NCBI RefSeq assembly: GCF_022698145.1
Contig: NZ_JALDAX010000008.1
Location: 1-64,000, forward strand
From: Streptomyces spinosisporus
Lineage (GTDB): Bacteria > Actinomycetota > Actinomycetes > Streptomycetales > Streptomycetaceae
Length of the DNA stretch: 64,000 nucleotides
Direction: 5' to 3'
Below are positions 1 through 8,937 of this stretch, piece after piece. Under the pieces are notes generated by a model that worked only from the letters and a program-made list of their open reading frames with translations, was not told the origin of the DNA and did not search any database. The position numbers and the translations under genes are program-made. The first letter of the stretch is position 1; each line of letters opens with the position of its first letter.

Positions 1-1
1 G

Positions 2-244
2 GTCCTGGCCTATCTCCGTGAGTACGAGGACGACCTGGTGCTGTGCGTGAACAACTTCTCCCGCTTCGCCCAGCCCACCGAACTCGATCTGCGTGCCTAC
101 GACGGACGTCATCCCGTGGAGCTCATCGGCGGGGTGCGCTTCCCCGCCATCGGCGAGCTGCCGTATCTGCTGACCCTCGCCGGCCATGGCTTCTACTGGT
201 TCCGGCTCACCCGAGTCGCATCCCGCATCGGCCGACGAGCTTGA
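2..244 (+). CDS. treS: Maltose alpha-D-glucosyltransferase/trehalose synthase TreS, C-terminal end only
   Basis: The window opens inside this gene, so only about 80 C-terminal residues are present. The visible part is the terminal beta-sandwich of a GH13 enzyme: VLCVNNFSRFAQ, a stretch reading VELIGGVRFPAIGELPY, then GFYWFRL near the end, which is how TreS proteins finish. TreS interconverts trehalose and maltose. The identification leans on context, since a maltokinase and a branching enzyme follow directly, the gene order of the GlgE pathway in Streptomyces. A glgE gene would be expected just upstream, outside the window. The stop lies 28 bp before the maltokinase start, so the genes are probably co-transcribed. 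Confidence 0.85.
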   Translation, partial: VLAYLREYEDDLVLCVNNFSRFAQPTELDLRAYDGRHPVELIGGVRFPAIGELPYLLTLAGHGFYWFRLTRVASRIGRRA

Positions 245-272
245 GCGTGCGCCGAGGAAAGGACGCGTCACC

Positions 273-1634
273 ATGCAGAAGACCGCATCGCTGAGCCCCA
301 GACGGGGCGTCGTCACCGGGCCCATGGCCTCGCTCGCCGGGCTGCTGCGCGAGTGGCTGCCGCGCCAGCGCTGGTTCGCGGGCAAGGACCGGCCGGTCAC
401 GGACCTCAGTCTGCTGTCCGTCACCGAGCTGTTTCCGGGCTGTCTGCATCTCCTGGTACACGCGGGGCACTCCGCGGTGCCCGCGCCCAGCGGCGCCGCG
501 CCCGCCGGTGACTGCTACCAACTCCTCCTCGGCGTACGCAAGAACCTCTCGCCGAGGCTCGGCCGGGCCCTGATCGGCCGGGCCGAGGAGGGCCCGCTCG
601 CCGGGCTGCTGGTCTACGACGCGCTGCAGGACCCCCGCTCGGCACAGCTGCTCCTGGACCGGCTGCGCCACCCCGGCGCGGCGGGCCCCCTGCGCTTCGA
701 GGCCGACCCGGCCGTGCAGGTGCCCGCCGGTCTGGCGCCGCGCGTCCTGGAGGCCGAGCAGTCCAACTCCTCGCTGGTGTACGGCGACGCGTTCATCCTG
801 AAGGTCTTCCGGCGCATCCAGCCCGGCGTCAACCCCGACCTCGAGGTGTCGGGGGCGCTGGCCGCGCAGGGCTGCCGCCGGGTACCGGCACCCGTGGCAT
901 GGTTCAGGACCACGCACCCCCAGGAGGCGACCCTCGGCGTGCTGCAGCCGTTCCTGCCGGACGCCTCCGACGGCTGGACGCTGGCGCTGCAGGCGCTGGC
1001 CTCCGGTGAGGACTTCACCGCGCAGGCCCGTGCGCTCGGCCGGGCCACCGCGGACGTACATCTGGCGCTGGCCGCCGCGTTCCCCGCCGGGCCGCACGAC
1101 GAGAACGGGCGGACCGTGGCGGACATGACCGAGCGGCTGGTCTCCGCGGCGCACTGCGTGCCGGCGCTGCACCCCTATGTGCCCGGTCTGCGCAGCGCGT
1201 TCGGCGCGCTGGTCACCTGCGATTCCGGGCCGCCCGCCCAGCGCATCCACGGCGACCTGCACCTGGGTCAGGTGCTGCGGGCGGGCCGCGACTGGTTCGT
1301 CATCGACTTCGAGGGCGAGCCGTCCCGTCCGCTCGCCGAACGGCGCAGCCCCCAGTCGCCGTTGCGGGACATCGCGGGCATGCTGCGCTCCTTCGACTAC
1401 GCGGCACGGCAACGCCGCCCCTGGCGCCCGGAATGGGCCCGCCGCTGCCGCGAGGCGTACTGCGCGGGCTACGCCGACCGGGCCGCCTGGGACCCCCGCA
1501 AGAAGCACGCGCTGCTGCGTGCCTATGAGACCGACCGAGCCGTGTACGAGGTCCTGTACGAAGCCCGGCACCGACCGGACTGGCTCCCCGTACCGATGGC
1601 GGCGATCGAGCGTCTCGCCGTGAGAGGAGGCTGA
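273..1634 (+). CDS. mak: Maltokinase (Pep2/Mak)
   Basis: A 453-residue kinase that phosphorylates maltose from TreS to maltose 1-phosphate, the donor used by GlgE for alpha-glucan. The N-terminal cap carries LPRQRWFAGKDR, typical of maltokinases. A nucleotide-lobe strand reads SNSSLVYGDAFILKVFRR (the Lys is the likely ATP contact). The catalytic loop HGDLHLGQVL has its aspartate at about residue 328, and VIDFEGEP supplies the metal-binding aspartate near residue 345. An in-frame ATG lies upstream at 186, but it overlaps treS. ATG 273 follows a GGAAAGG box at sensible spacing and gives the usual family length. glgB begins 4 bp after the stop, so translation is probably coupled. Confidence 0.92.
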   Translation: MQKTASLSPRRGVVTGPMASLAGLLREWLPRQRWFAGKDRPVTDLSLLSVTELFPGCLHLLVHAGHSAVPAPSGAAPAGDCYQLLLGVRKNLSPRLGRALIGRAEEGPLAGLLVYDALQDPRSAQLLLDRLRHPGAAGPLRFEADPAVQVPAGLAPRVLEAEQSNSSLVYGDAFILKVFRRIQPGVNPDLEVSGALAAQGCRRVPAPVAWFRTTHPQEATLGVLQPFLPDASDGWTLALQALASGEDFTAQARALGRATADVHLALAAAFPAGPHDENGRTVADMTERLVSAAHCVPALHPYVPGLRSAFGALVTCDSGPPAQRIHGDLHLGQVLRAGRDWFVIDFEGEPSRPLAERRSPQSPLRDIAGMLRSFDYAARQRRPWRPEWARRCREAYCAGYADRAAWDPRKKHALLRAYETDRAVYEVLYEARHRPDWLPVPMAAIERLAVRGG

Positions 1635-1638
1635 ACCC

Positions 1639-3849
1639 GTGGCCCTGCGTGACACCTCGCTTCCCGAGTCCTCCGGCCCGCTGGTCGCCCCGAGCGGCGC
1701 CGCGCCCGCCCTGGATCCGGCCGAGCGCGAGCGCCTGCTGTCCGGCAGGCATCACGATCCGCACGCGCTGCTGGGCGCCCACCCGGTGGACGGCGCGGTC
1801 GTCATCCGGGCCCTGCGCCCGTACGCCCGCTCGGTGCATGTCGTCGTCGGCGGGCAGAGACATGCCCTGACGTCGGAGGGCGACGGTCTGTTCTCCGCCG
1901 TACTGCCGCTCGACGCGGTCCCCGAGTACACGCTGGCGGTGGCGTACGCCGACGGCGAGCACGAGACGGCGGACCCGTACCGCTTCCTGCCCGCCCTCGG
2001 CGAACTCGATCTGCACCTCATCCGCGAGGGCCGGCACGAGCAGCTGTGGAAGGCGCTCGGCGCCGAGCCGATGACCCACCAGGGCGTGACCGGGACCCGG
2101 TTCACGGTGTGGGCGCCCAATGCCCAAGGGGTCCGCGTCGCCGGGGAGTTCACCTGCTGGGACGGGACGGCGCTGCCCATGCGCTCGATGGGCTCGTCCG
2201 GGGTGTGGGAGCTGTTCGTGCCCGGTATCGGCGAGGGCGCACGCTACAAGTTCGAGATCACCTCCCGCCACGGCGGCCGCTTCCTCAAGGCGGACCCGAT
2301 GGCGCGGCGCACCGAGGCGCCGCCCGCGACGGCCTCCGTGGTGACGGCCTCGCACTACGAGTGGGGCGACGCGGACTGGATGGCGCACCGCGGGGACGTC
2401 CCCGTGCACGAGGCGCCGTTCTCCGTCTACGAGGTCCATCTCGGCTCCTGGCGACCTGGGCTGACGTACCGTCAACTCGCTGAGCAGCTGCCGGAGTACG
2501 TGCGGCATCTGGGCTTCACCCACGTCGAGTTCATGCCGCTCGCCGAGCACCCCTTCGGTCCCTCCTGGGGCTATCAGGTCACCGGCTTCTACGCGCCGAC
2601 CGCACGGCTCGGCACGCCCGACGACCTCAGGTATCTGATCGACTCGCTGCACCGGGCCGGCATCGGTGTGATCATGGACTGGGTGCCCGCCCACTTCCCC
2701 AAGGACGACTGGGCGTTGGCGCGGTTCGACGGCGATCCGCTGTACGAGCCGGGAGACTCACGGCGTGCCGAGCATCCCGACTGGGGTACCTACGAGTTCG
2801 ACTTCGGGCGCGTCGAGGTGCGCAACTTCCTTGTGGCGAACGCCGTTTACTGGTGCGAGGAGTTCCACATCGACGGCCTGCGCGTGGACGCCGTGGCCTC
2901 CATGCTCTACCTGGACTACTCGCGCGACTCGGGCCAGTGGACACCGAATGTGCACGGCGGGCGCGAGGACCTGGACGCGATGGCGTTCCTGCAGGAGATG
3001 AACGCGACCGTGTACCGCCGGGCGCCCGGTGTGGTGACGATCGCCGAGGAGTCGACGGCCTGGGGCGGCGTGACCCGCCCCACCGACAGCGGCGGTCTTG
3101 GCTTCGGGCTGAAGTGGAACATGGGCTGGATGCACGACTCGCTCGGCTATATGAGCCACGAGCCGGTGCACCGCAAGTACCACCACAACGAGATGACGTT
3201 CTCGATGGTGTACGCCTACAGCGAGAACTACGTCCTGCCCATCTCGCACGACGAAGTCGTCCACGGCAAGCAGGCGCTGGTGTCGAAGATGCCCGGCGAC
3301 TGGTGGCAGCGCCGGGCCGACCACCGTGCCTATCTGGGCTTCATGTGGGCCCATCCCGGCAAGCAACTCCTGTTCATGGGGCAGGAGTTCGCACAGGGTT
3401 CCGAGTGGTCGCAGGAGCACGGCCCGGACTGGTGGCTGCTCGACCCCGGCTACGGCGCCGAGGCCGACCACCGGGGGGTGCGCGACCTGGTCCGCGATCT
3501 CAACGGCATCTACCGCTCAACCCCCACACTGTGGCAGCGGGACACCGAACCGGGCGGTTTCCAGTGGGTGTTGGGGGACGCGGCCGACGACAACGTCTTC
3601 GCGTTCCTGCGCTACGCCACCGACGGCACCCCGCTGCTGTCGGTCTCCAACTTCTCCCCCGTCGTCCGCCACGACTACCGCCTCTGGGCGCCCGACCGCA
3701 TCCCCGCCTGGCGGGAGATCCTCAACACGGACGCCGCGCGCTACGGCGGCAGTGACGTCATCAACCCCGACGACGTCAAGGTCGAGGAGGAACGGATCAC
3801 GCTCACCCTGCCGCCGCTCGCGACGGTCTGGCTCACCCCCTTGCAGTGA
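1639..3849 (+). CDS. glgB: 1,4-alpha-glucan branching enzyme GlgB
   Basis: A 736-residue GH13 branching enzyme making alpha-1,6 branches in glycogen or GlgE-type alpha-glucan. After an N-terminal carbohydrate-binding (CBM48-like) region with HDPHALLGAHP comes a second domain (TRFTVWAPNAQGVRVAGEF), then the GH13 barrel. The nucleophile motif DGLRVDAVASMLYLDYSR has Asp at about residue 417. The acid/base Glu sits in IAEEST near residue 470, and the transition-state motif reads SHDEVVHGK. The length matches full actinobacterial GlgB. GTG 1639 is preceded by GAGAGGAGG inside the end of mak. No terminator separates treS, mak and glgB, so I treat them as one operon. Confidence 0.96.
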   Translation: MALRDTSLPESSGPLVAPSGAAPALDPAERERLLSGRHHDPHALLGAHPVDGAVVIRALRPYARSVHVVVGGQRHALTSEGDGLFSAVLPLDAVPEYTLAVAYADGEHETADPYRFLPALGELDLHLIREGRHEQLWKALGAEPMTHQGVTGTRFTVWAPNAQGVRVAGEFTCWDGTALPMRSMGSSGVWELFVPGIGEGARYKFEITSRHGGRFLKADPMARRTEAPPATASVVTASHYEWGDADWMAHRGDVPVHEAPFSVYEVHLGSWRPGLTYRQLAEQLPEYVRHLGFTHVEFMPLAEHPFGPSWGYQVTGFYAPTARLGTPDDLRYLIDSLHRAGIGVIMDWVPAHFPKDDWALARFDGDPLYEPGDSRRAEHPDWGTYEFDFGRVEVRNFLVANAVYWCEEFHIDGLRVDAVASMLYLDYSRDSGQWTPNVHGGREDLDAMAFLQEMNATVYRRAPGVVTIAEESTAWGGVTRPTDSGGLGFGLKWNMGWMHDSLGYMSHEPVHRKYHHNEMTFSMVYAYSENYVLPISHDEVVHGKQALVSKMPGDWWQRRADHRAYLGFMWAHPGKQLLFMGQEFAQGSEWSQEHGPDWWLLDPGYGAEADHRGVRDLVRDLNGIYRSTPTLWQRDTEPGGFQWVLGDAADDNVFAFLRYATDGTPLLSVSNFSPVVRHDYRLWAPDRIPAWREILNTDAARYGGSDVINPDDVKVEEERITLTLPPLATVWLTPLQ

Positions 3850-3908
3850 CGAAAGCGGGGTACTCGGTGATGTCGTAGACCCGGCGATGTCACAGAGAGG
3901 CGGCCTCA

Positions 3909-4997
3909 GTGCGGACCGTCGGAGTGGAAGAGGAACTCCTCCTGGTGGACCCGGAGACCGGCGAGCCCAAGGTGCTGTCCACCGCGGTGCTCGCCCGGGC
4001 GGAGCAGGACGACCCGGGCCAGGAGGTGTTCGAGAAGGAGCTCTACGGCCAGATGCTGGAGTTCGCCACGCACCCGCAGGCCGACATGGCGGACCTGAGC
4101 ACGGAGATCGTCCGCTGCCGTAAGGAGGCCGCCCGGCACGCCGGGGAGATCGGGTGCACGGTGGCCGCCCTGGCCAGCTCACCGCTGCCGGTGAGCCCGT
4201 CCCTCGGCAGGGGCCGCCGCTACGAGTGGATGGCCGAGCAGTTCGGCATCGCCGCCCAGGAGCAGCTGGTGTGCGGCTGCCATGTCCATGTGGCCGTCGA
4301 GTCCGACGAGGAGGGCGTCGCGGTCCTCGACCGCATCCGGCCCTGGCTGTCGGTCCTCAGCGCGCTGAGCGTCAACTCCCCCTTCTGGCAGGGCAAGGAC
4401 ACCTGCTACGACAGCTACCGCAGCCAGGTCTGGCAGCGCTGGCCGTCGGCCGGGCCGACCGAGCCGTTCGGATCGGCCGAGCGCTATCACCGGCGGGTGG
4501 CCGACATGGTCGCGAGCGGAGTGATCCTCGACGAGGGGATGGTGTACTTCGACGCCCGGCTCTCCCAGCGGTATCCCACGGTGGAGATCCGCGTGGCCGA
4601 CGTCTGTCTGCACGCCTCCACGGCGGTGCTCGTCGCTCTGCTGGCCCGGGGGCTCGTGGAGACCGCGGCCCGCGAGTGGCGGGCCGGGCGTGAACCGGCG
4701 GACCACAGCGTGAACCTGCTGCGGATGGCCGCCTGGCGGGCCGCGCGTTCCGGCCTCGACGGGGAACTGCTGCACCCGGCGACCATGCGCCGGATGCCCG
4801 CCGACTCGGTGGTGGCCGCCCTGCTGGAGCACACCGGGCAGGCGCTCACCGACAGCGACGACCTGGAGCGCGCCCGGGTGGGCTGTGCCCAACTCCTCGA
4901 CGACGGCACCGGCGCACGGATCCAGCGCAGGCTCCTGGAGCAGACCGGAAGCCTGCGCGAGGTCGTCACGGCGTGCGCCCGGCACACCCGGACCTGA
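3909..4997 (+). CDS. Carboxylate-amine ligase, YbdK/GCS2 family (putative glutamate-cysteine ligase 2)
   Basis: A 362-residue protein of the GCS2 family. It opens with the family signature GVEEELLLVD. It then shows GQMLEFATHPQADMADL, CGCHVHVAVES (metal/substrate residues) and a C-terminal TVEIRVADVCLHASTAVLVALLARGLV. Family members are ATP-dependent ligases; weak gamma-glutamylcysteine synthesis is known for E. coli YbdK, but the physiological substrate is generally unknown. GTG 3909 has an AGAGAGGCGG box a few bases upstream. It is 60 bp after glgB on the same strand and could be read through from that operon. Calling it a thiol-synthesis gene would be inference. Confidence 0.85.
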   Translation: MRTVGVEEELLLVDPETGEPKVLSTAVLARAEQDDPGQEVFEKELYGQMLEFATHPQADMADLSTEIVRCRKEAARHAGEIGCTVAALASSPLPVSPSLGRGRRYEWMAEQFGIAAQEQLVCGCHVHVAVESDEEGVAVLDRIRPWLSVLSALSVNSPFWQGKDTCYDSYRSQVWQRWPSAGPTEPFGSAERYHRRVADMVASGVILDEGMVYFDARLSQRYPTVEIRVADVCLHASTAVLVALLARGLVETAAREWRAGREPADHSVNLLRMAAWRAARSGLDGELLHPATMRRMPADSVVAALLEHTGQALTDSDDLERARVGCAQLLDDGTGARIQRRLLEQTGSLREVVTACARHTRT

Positions 4998-5173
4998 CCC
5001 CGAGAGCCGCTGCGCGCACGGGAGTTCACATCCCCGGTACATGCCGAGATCATCACGGGTGTGCAACTTCACAAGTTCTGGTCACCATCCGCACTGAGCT
5101 GGGCTAGATTCGAGCACCGTCGACAACGGAACTCGTCGACGTGGTCACCCTCCGTACAGCCCAGGAGCAGCGC

Positions 5174-7081
5174 ATGCGCGACTTCGCCCTCGCTCCCCCC
5201 AGTGTCTCGCCCCTGACCGGCGGGCTGGCCGACAGCATCTTCGAGACGGCGGCCCTCGACCCCACCCTTCCGCTGCTCGCCCGCCGGCCCGACCCCTCCT
5301 CCACCACCTGGGAGGAGGTCACCGCCGTGGAGGTGCGCGACCAGGTCGTCGATCTGGCGAAAGGCCTGATCGCGTCCGGTATCTCACCGGGCCACCGCGT
5401 GGCGATCATGGCGCGGACCCGGTACGAGTGGACGGTGCTCTCCTACGCCCTGTGGGCCGTGGGGGCCGAGATCGTCCCCATCTACCCGACCTCCTCGCGC
5501 GACCAGGTGGAGTGGATCCTCAGGGACGCCGGCTGTGTGGCCGTGCTGGTGGAGGACGAGCAGGCGGTGATGACGGTCGGCTCGGTGTGCGGGGCGCTGC
5601 CGCAGCTGCGCCACGTCTGGCAGCTGGACGCGGGCGCGCTGGAGGACCTGGTCCAGCGCGGCACGTACATCCCGCTCGCCACGGTCGAGTCCATGCGCCG
5701 CATCGTGCTGCCGGACTCCACCGCCGCCGTCACCTACACCTCCGGCACCACGGGCCATCCCCTGGGCTGCGCGCTGAGCCACCGCAATCTGGCGAGCCCC
5801 TGCGACACCCTCCTCGCGGGCTGGGGCCACACGGTGATCCCGCCGGGCGAGAAGCAGGGCACCGTCCTCGCCTTCCTGCCGTTCTCACACGTCTACGGCC
5901 TGATGGTGCAGGGGCTGTGCATCCGCGGCGGCATGCTGATGGGGCACGAACCCGATCTCAGCGAGGAAGCGCTGTCCGCCTCGCTGAAGTCCTTCCGTCC
6001 CACGTACATCTGTGCCGTCCCCTCCCTCTTCGAGCGGATCTACAAGAACTTCCTGCGCGCCGCCCAGGAGTCGGGCCGCGGCGCCCTGTTCGAGCGGGCC
6101 GCCGACACCGCGCGGGACTTCGCCGCCGCCAACGAACGCCACCGGCTGGGCGGCGGTTCGGGCCCCGGCTTCGATCTGCGGCTGCAGCACGCCCTGTTCG
6201 AGCGGACGGTGTACCGCAAGCTGCGCGCCGCACTCGGCGGCCGGGTGTGCCGGGCCTCGTCCGGGGGCTCGACCCTCAGCCGTGAACTGTCCCTGTTCTT
6301 CGAGGGGATCGGCATCTACGTCAACGACGGGTACGGCCTGACCGAGTCCGCCGGCGGTGTCACGGCACAGCCGCTGGGCCGCGAGATGTCGGGCACGGTG
6401 GGACAGGCCCTGCCGGGCACGGAGATCATGGTGGCCGACGACGGCGAGATCCTGGTGCGCGGCCCGTCGGTGTTCCAGGGCTACGTCAACAACGAGCCGG
6501 CGACGCGGGCCGCGCTGCGCGGCGCCTGGCTGGCCACGGGTGACCTGGGGCGGCTGGACTCGGAGGGCTATCTGACGATCACCGGCCGCAAGAAGGACAT
6601 CATCGTCACCAGCGGCGGCAAGAGCGTCGCCCCGGCCGCCCTGGAGCAGCGGCTGCGCATGCATCCGATGATCCATCAGGCGGTCGTCGTGGGCGACAAC
6701 CGCCCCTGCGTGGGGGCCCTGATCACCCTGGACCCGCAGTTCCTGGCGTACTGGCGCGGCACCCTGGCGCTGCAGGCGGGCAGCCCGAGCCGGGAGGCCC
6801 GCGAGGAGAACGCGCTGCGGGAGGAGATCGGACGGGCCGTGGCCGCCGCCAACAGCGCGGTCTCGCGCACGGAGTCGATCCGGGTCTTCCGGGTGCTCGC
6901 GGAGCCGTTCGACATGAGCAACGGTCTGCTGACGCCGTCCATGAAGCTGCGCCGGGACGCGATCGTCAAGCACTACGCCTTCGAGATCGACGCGATGTAC
7001 CAGGCCCGTACCCGCGCGCCGCGACAGACGGTGCCGGACGAGCTCTCCAGCTGGGACGAGGCGGACAACGTGTTCCGCTGA
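5174..7081 (+). CDS. Long-chain fatty-acid-CoA ligase (AMP-forming)
   Basis: A 635-residue ANL-superfamily enzyme activating a fatty acid with ATP and CoA. The P-loop-like motif TYTSGTTGHPLG is at about residues 187-198, the core motif GYGLTESAG at about 386, TGDLGRLDSEGYLTITGRKKD marks the hinge, and the C-terminal subdomain follows. The length (about 600-640) and the large insert around FFEGIG fit the FadD15/FAA-like long-chain group. GTG 5141 is in frame, but ATG 5174 is preceded by AGGAG at 7 bp spacing, so I use it. TAGATT at 5105-5110 is a possible -10 box, with no convincing -35. Confidence 0.88.
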   Translation: MRDFALAPPSVSPLTGGLADSIFETAALDPTLPLLARRPDPSSTTWEEVTAVEVRDQVVDLAKGLIASGISPGHRVAIMARTRYEWTVLSYALWAVGAEIVPIYPTSSRDQVEWILRDAGCVAVLVEDEQAVMTVGSVCGALPQLRHVWQLDAGALEDLVQRGTYIPLATVESMRRIVLPDSTAAVTYTSGTTGHPLGCALSHRNLASPCDTLLAGWGHTVIPPGEKQGTVLAFLPFSHVYGLMVQGLCIRGGMLMGHEPDLSEEALSASLKSFRPTYICAVPSLFERIYKNFLRAAQESGRGALFERAADTARDFAAANERHRLGGGSGPGFDLRLQHALFERTVYRKLRAALGGRVCRASSGGSTLSRELSLFFEGIGIYVNDGYGLTESAGGVTAQPLGREMSGTVGQALPGTEIMVADDGEILVRGPSVFQGYVNNEPATRAALRGAWLATGDLGRLDSEGYLTITGRKKDIIVTSGGKSVAPAALEQRLRMHPMIHQAVVVGDNRPCVGALITLDPQFLAYWRGTLALQAGSPSREAREENALREEIGRAVAAANSAVSRTESIRVFRVLAEPFDMSNGLLTPSMKLRRDAIVKHYAFEIDAMYQARTRAPRQTVPDELSSWDEADNVFR

Positions 7082-7128
7082 GGACGCGTGACCCTCCGTG
7101 ATCGAGCCGGATGTGACGGTTCAGAAAT

Positions 7129-7153
7129 GCTTGACCTCCGCCTGCTTGGGAAC
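7129..7153 (+). promoter_or_regulatory. Possible sigma-B-like promoter before the RsbW-like gene
   Basis: GCTT at 7129-7132 and GGGAAC at 7148-7153 are 15 bp apart. The Streptomyces sigma-B consensus is GNNT, 14-16 bp, GGGTAC/T, so the -10 box has one mismatch. Transcription would start near 7160, about 60 bp before ATG 7219. Partial match, supported mainly by the neighbouring stress genes. Confidence 0.35.
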
Positions 7154-7218
7154 GTGGACACTCCAGAGATACGAGTGCCGGAAAGGCGGCGCCGAAGAGA
7201 CGGGGCGGGAAAGGTGAG

Positions 7219-7653
7219 ATGGCGACCGAACCGCGTTGGAACAAGACGCCGACTCCCGGGGAGATACCCGAACGGATCACTCGGTTCCCCGGCGAGCTGC
7301 ACAACGTTACGGACGCCCGCCTCGACGCGGAGCGTTTCCTGGAGGACCTTGCGGAGGTGACACCCCCTGCGACACAGGAGCACTGGGACGACGTGCTGCT
7401 GGTCGTCACGGAGCTCGCCGCCAACGCGATCCAGTACGCGCCGGGGCCGTTCGAGCTGAGGATGCGCAGGACCTTCGACGGCGTCCATGTGGTCATGCAC
7501 GACACGAGCACCGTTCCTCCGGCGCCCCGCCCCTTCCATCCCGACGGCGGGGGCGGTGGGGTCGGCTGGCATCTCCTGCATGCCCTGTGCGACCAGATCA
7601 GCGTCGCCACGGACGACAGCGGGAAGGACATCCACCTCTTCCTGCCCTGGTGA
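7219..7653 (+). CDS. RsbW-like ATP-binding protein (putative anti-sigma factor/serine kinase)
   Basis: A 144-residue single-domain GHKL ATPase. The N-box reads VTELAANAIQYAP and the loop GGGGGVGWHLLHALCD supplies the glycine-rich lid. This is the HATPase_c_2 group to which RsbW and SpoIIAB anti-sigma kinases belong; Streptomyces has dozens, most with unknown partners. The G1-type motif is weak (MHDTSTVPP instead of DNGPG), so kinase activity is not certain. ATG 7219 follows GGGAAAGG. The gene converges with another ATPase of the same group at 7708. A plausible partner is the STAS protein at 8394 or the sigma factor at 19398, but this is inference from proximity. Confidence 0.8.
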   Translation: MATEPRWNKTPTPGEIPERITRFPGELHNVTDARLDAERFLEDLAEVTPPATQEHWDDVLLVVTELAANAIQYAPGPFELRMRRTFDGVHVVMHDTSTVPPAPRPFHPDGGGGGVGWHLLHALCDQISVATDDSGKDIHLFLPW

Positions 7654-7707
7654 AGTCCTCCCGCACCGGTGAAGTCCTGCGGCCCCGGTGAAGCTGATCG
7701 CGGGGTT

Positions 7708-8160
7708 CTACGCCGGCTGCTCGGCGCCCGGCACGTGCCGGTCCGCGGCACGCAGCGGGACCAGCAGGCTGATCGTCTTGCCGCCCCTGGGGCGTCGCTC
7801 GATGGTGATGTCCCGTGCCAGCCGGATGATCAGCGGCCAGCCGTACCCGCTGCCCTGATGCACCGCGGGCAGGGCGCCGGAGCCGTAGGCCGGGTCCGGC
7901 ACGACGTCGCTGTTGTCCTGGACGGTGATCCGGACCCCGCCGAGCGCCGGGGTGACGTCGAATCCCGCCAGACCGTCACCGTGCCGGATCGCGTTGGTGA
8001 CGAGTTCGGACACGACGAGGAGCAGATCGATGACGTCTGCCTCACGTGCCGTGCGGACGGCCGACTCCCACTGCTCCCGTACCACTGCCCGCGTGTATGC
8101 GCGGGCGGCGGCAGCAGTGGTCACCTGCATCGTGGCTCGTGTCCCGCCGGGCCGGTTCAC
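7708..8160 (-). CDS. RsbW-like ATP-binding protein (second copy)
   Basis: A roughly 150-residue GHKL ATPase. N-box VVSELVTNAIRHGDG, G1 motif VQDNSDVVPDP and lid motif GSGYGWPLIIRLA are all readable, followed by the terminal strand GGKTISLLVPLR. It is of the anti-sigma/serine-kinase type. GTG 8160 has GGAGG four bases upstream and is my choice. An in-frame ATG at 8178 lacks a ribosome site, and ATG 8130 is a shorter alternative. It converges with the ATPase ending at 7653 and is divergent from the STAS gene at 8394. It is paralogous to the ATPase at 20431-20874, which has the same overall layout. Confidence 0.8.
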   Translation of the reverse strand: MNRPGGTRATMQVTTAAAARAYTRAVVREQWESAVRTAREADVIDLLLVVSELVTNAIRHGDGLAGFDVTPALGGVRITVQDNSDVVPDPAYGSGALPAVHQGSGYGWPLIIRLARDITIERRPRGGKTISLLVPLRAADRHVPGAEQPA

Positions 8161-8325
8161 TGCTCCTCCACCATCCACAGCCCTCCATGCTCAAGGTTCG
8201 GTCGATCGGTTCCGCCGCTGCCGGCGTGGCCGATATCTGTCCCACAACAGCAGCTACCCGGCCCGCTCGTTTGCAATCGGCACGACGTGCCCCGCAGACC
8301 CGGCACACGGTTCGCGCATGCCCGT

Positions 8326-8350
8326 GCATGAGGCTCGTGATCAGGGGTAA
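8326..8350 (+). promoter_or_regulatory. Sigma-B-like promoter of the STAS gene
   Basis: GCAT at 8326-8329, a 15 bp spacer, then GGGTAA at 8345-8350. This fits GNNT, 14-16 bp, GGGTAC/T at all but the last base. The predicted start near 8357 leaves a leader of about 37 nt that contains the GGAGG ribosome site. It is the best sigma-B-like match I saw in the window. Confidence 0.5.
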
Positions 8351-8393
8351 CCGCGCAGGACCGCTGTAGTACCCGTAGCTGTTGGAGGTAACC

Positions 8394-8765
8394 GTGTCCA
8401 TGGCCCACACCCCTCTGTCCGTCGAGGTCAGTCTGCCCGCGCAGGACGTGGCGCTCATCACGGTGAAGGGCTATCTGGACGTCGACACCGCGACGGAGTT
8501 CGAACACCATCTGGCCAACCAGCTGCATCACGGGCGGCGGCATTTCCTGCTCGATCTCTCGGAAGTGCCGTTCATGGACTCCTCGGGCCTGAGGATCATC
8601 CTGCACGTCTACCAGGAGGCCCGTGAACTGCCCGGAAGCGTCCACATCATCTCGCCCACGCCGGCCGTGCAACGGGTCCTCGATCTCACGGGTGTGAGCA
8701 TCACGGTGCCGGTGTCCCAGAGCGCCGAGGAGGCGCTCGTCCGCATCCTCCAGGCGCAGGAGTGA
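8394..8765 (+). CDS. STAS-domain anti-sigma factor antagonist (RsbV/BldG-like)
   Basis: A 123-residue STAS protein. The conserved phosphorylation region reads VPFMDSSGLRIIL; by analogy with RsbV and SpoIIAA a Ser in DSSG is the residue phosphorylated by the partner kinase. The unphosphorylated form frees the sigma factor by binding its anti-sigma protein. GTG 8394 lies 5 bp after GGAGG (8384-8388); ATG 8400 is possible at 11 bp. A sigma-B-like promoter lies upstream, suggesting feedback from the sigma factor it helps to release. Candidate partners in the window are the ATPases at 7219, 7708 and 20431. Confidence 0.88.
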   Translation: MSMAHTPLSVEVSLPAQDVALITVKGYLDVDTATEFEHHLANQLHHGRRHFLLDLSEVPFMDSSGLRIILHVYQEARELPGSVHIISPTPAVQRVLDLTGVSITVPVSQSAEEALVRILQAQE

Positions 8766-8807
8766 TCCCGGTCGTGGTGGGACCGGTGGACCGGACGAGG
8801 TCCTGGG

Positions 8808-8854
8808 CAACCTTTGGCCATGGTTAAGGTTGTCGCCCGACGACAGTCGACAAC
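8808..8854 (+). other. Two overlapping inverted repeats in the rsbR leader
   Basis: CAACCTT (8808-8814) pairs with AAGGTTG (8826-8832), and GTTGTCG (8829-8835) pairs with CGACAAC (8848-8854). The two helices share bases 8829-8832, so they exclude each other if transcribed. The segment is about 85-130 bp before rsbR. Function unknown; an operator or an attenuator-like switch would both fit. Confidence 0.35.
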
Positions 8855-8937
8855 AGCCGACAGAGTTGCTCCCCCCGCACCCGACTTGCGGAGGGTCGCC
8901 CCGTGCGACGCGGACGACTCGGATGAGGAGTGAGCAC

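Noticed and set aside
207..1655. A 482-codon open frame opposite the maltokinase gene
   Set aside because: GC-rich shadow of mak; the translation has no family motif and an Arg/Gly-heavy composition.
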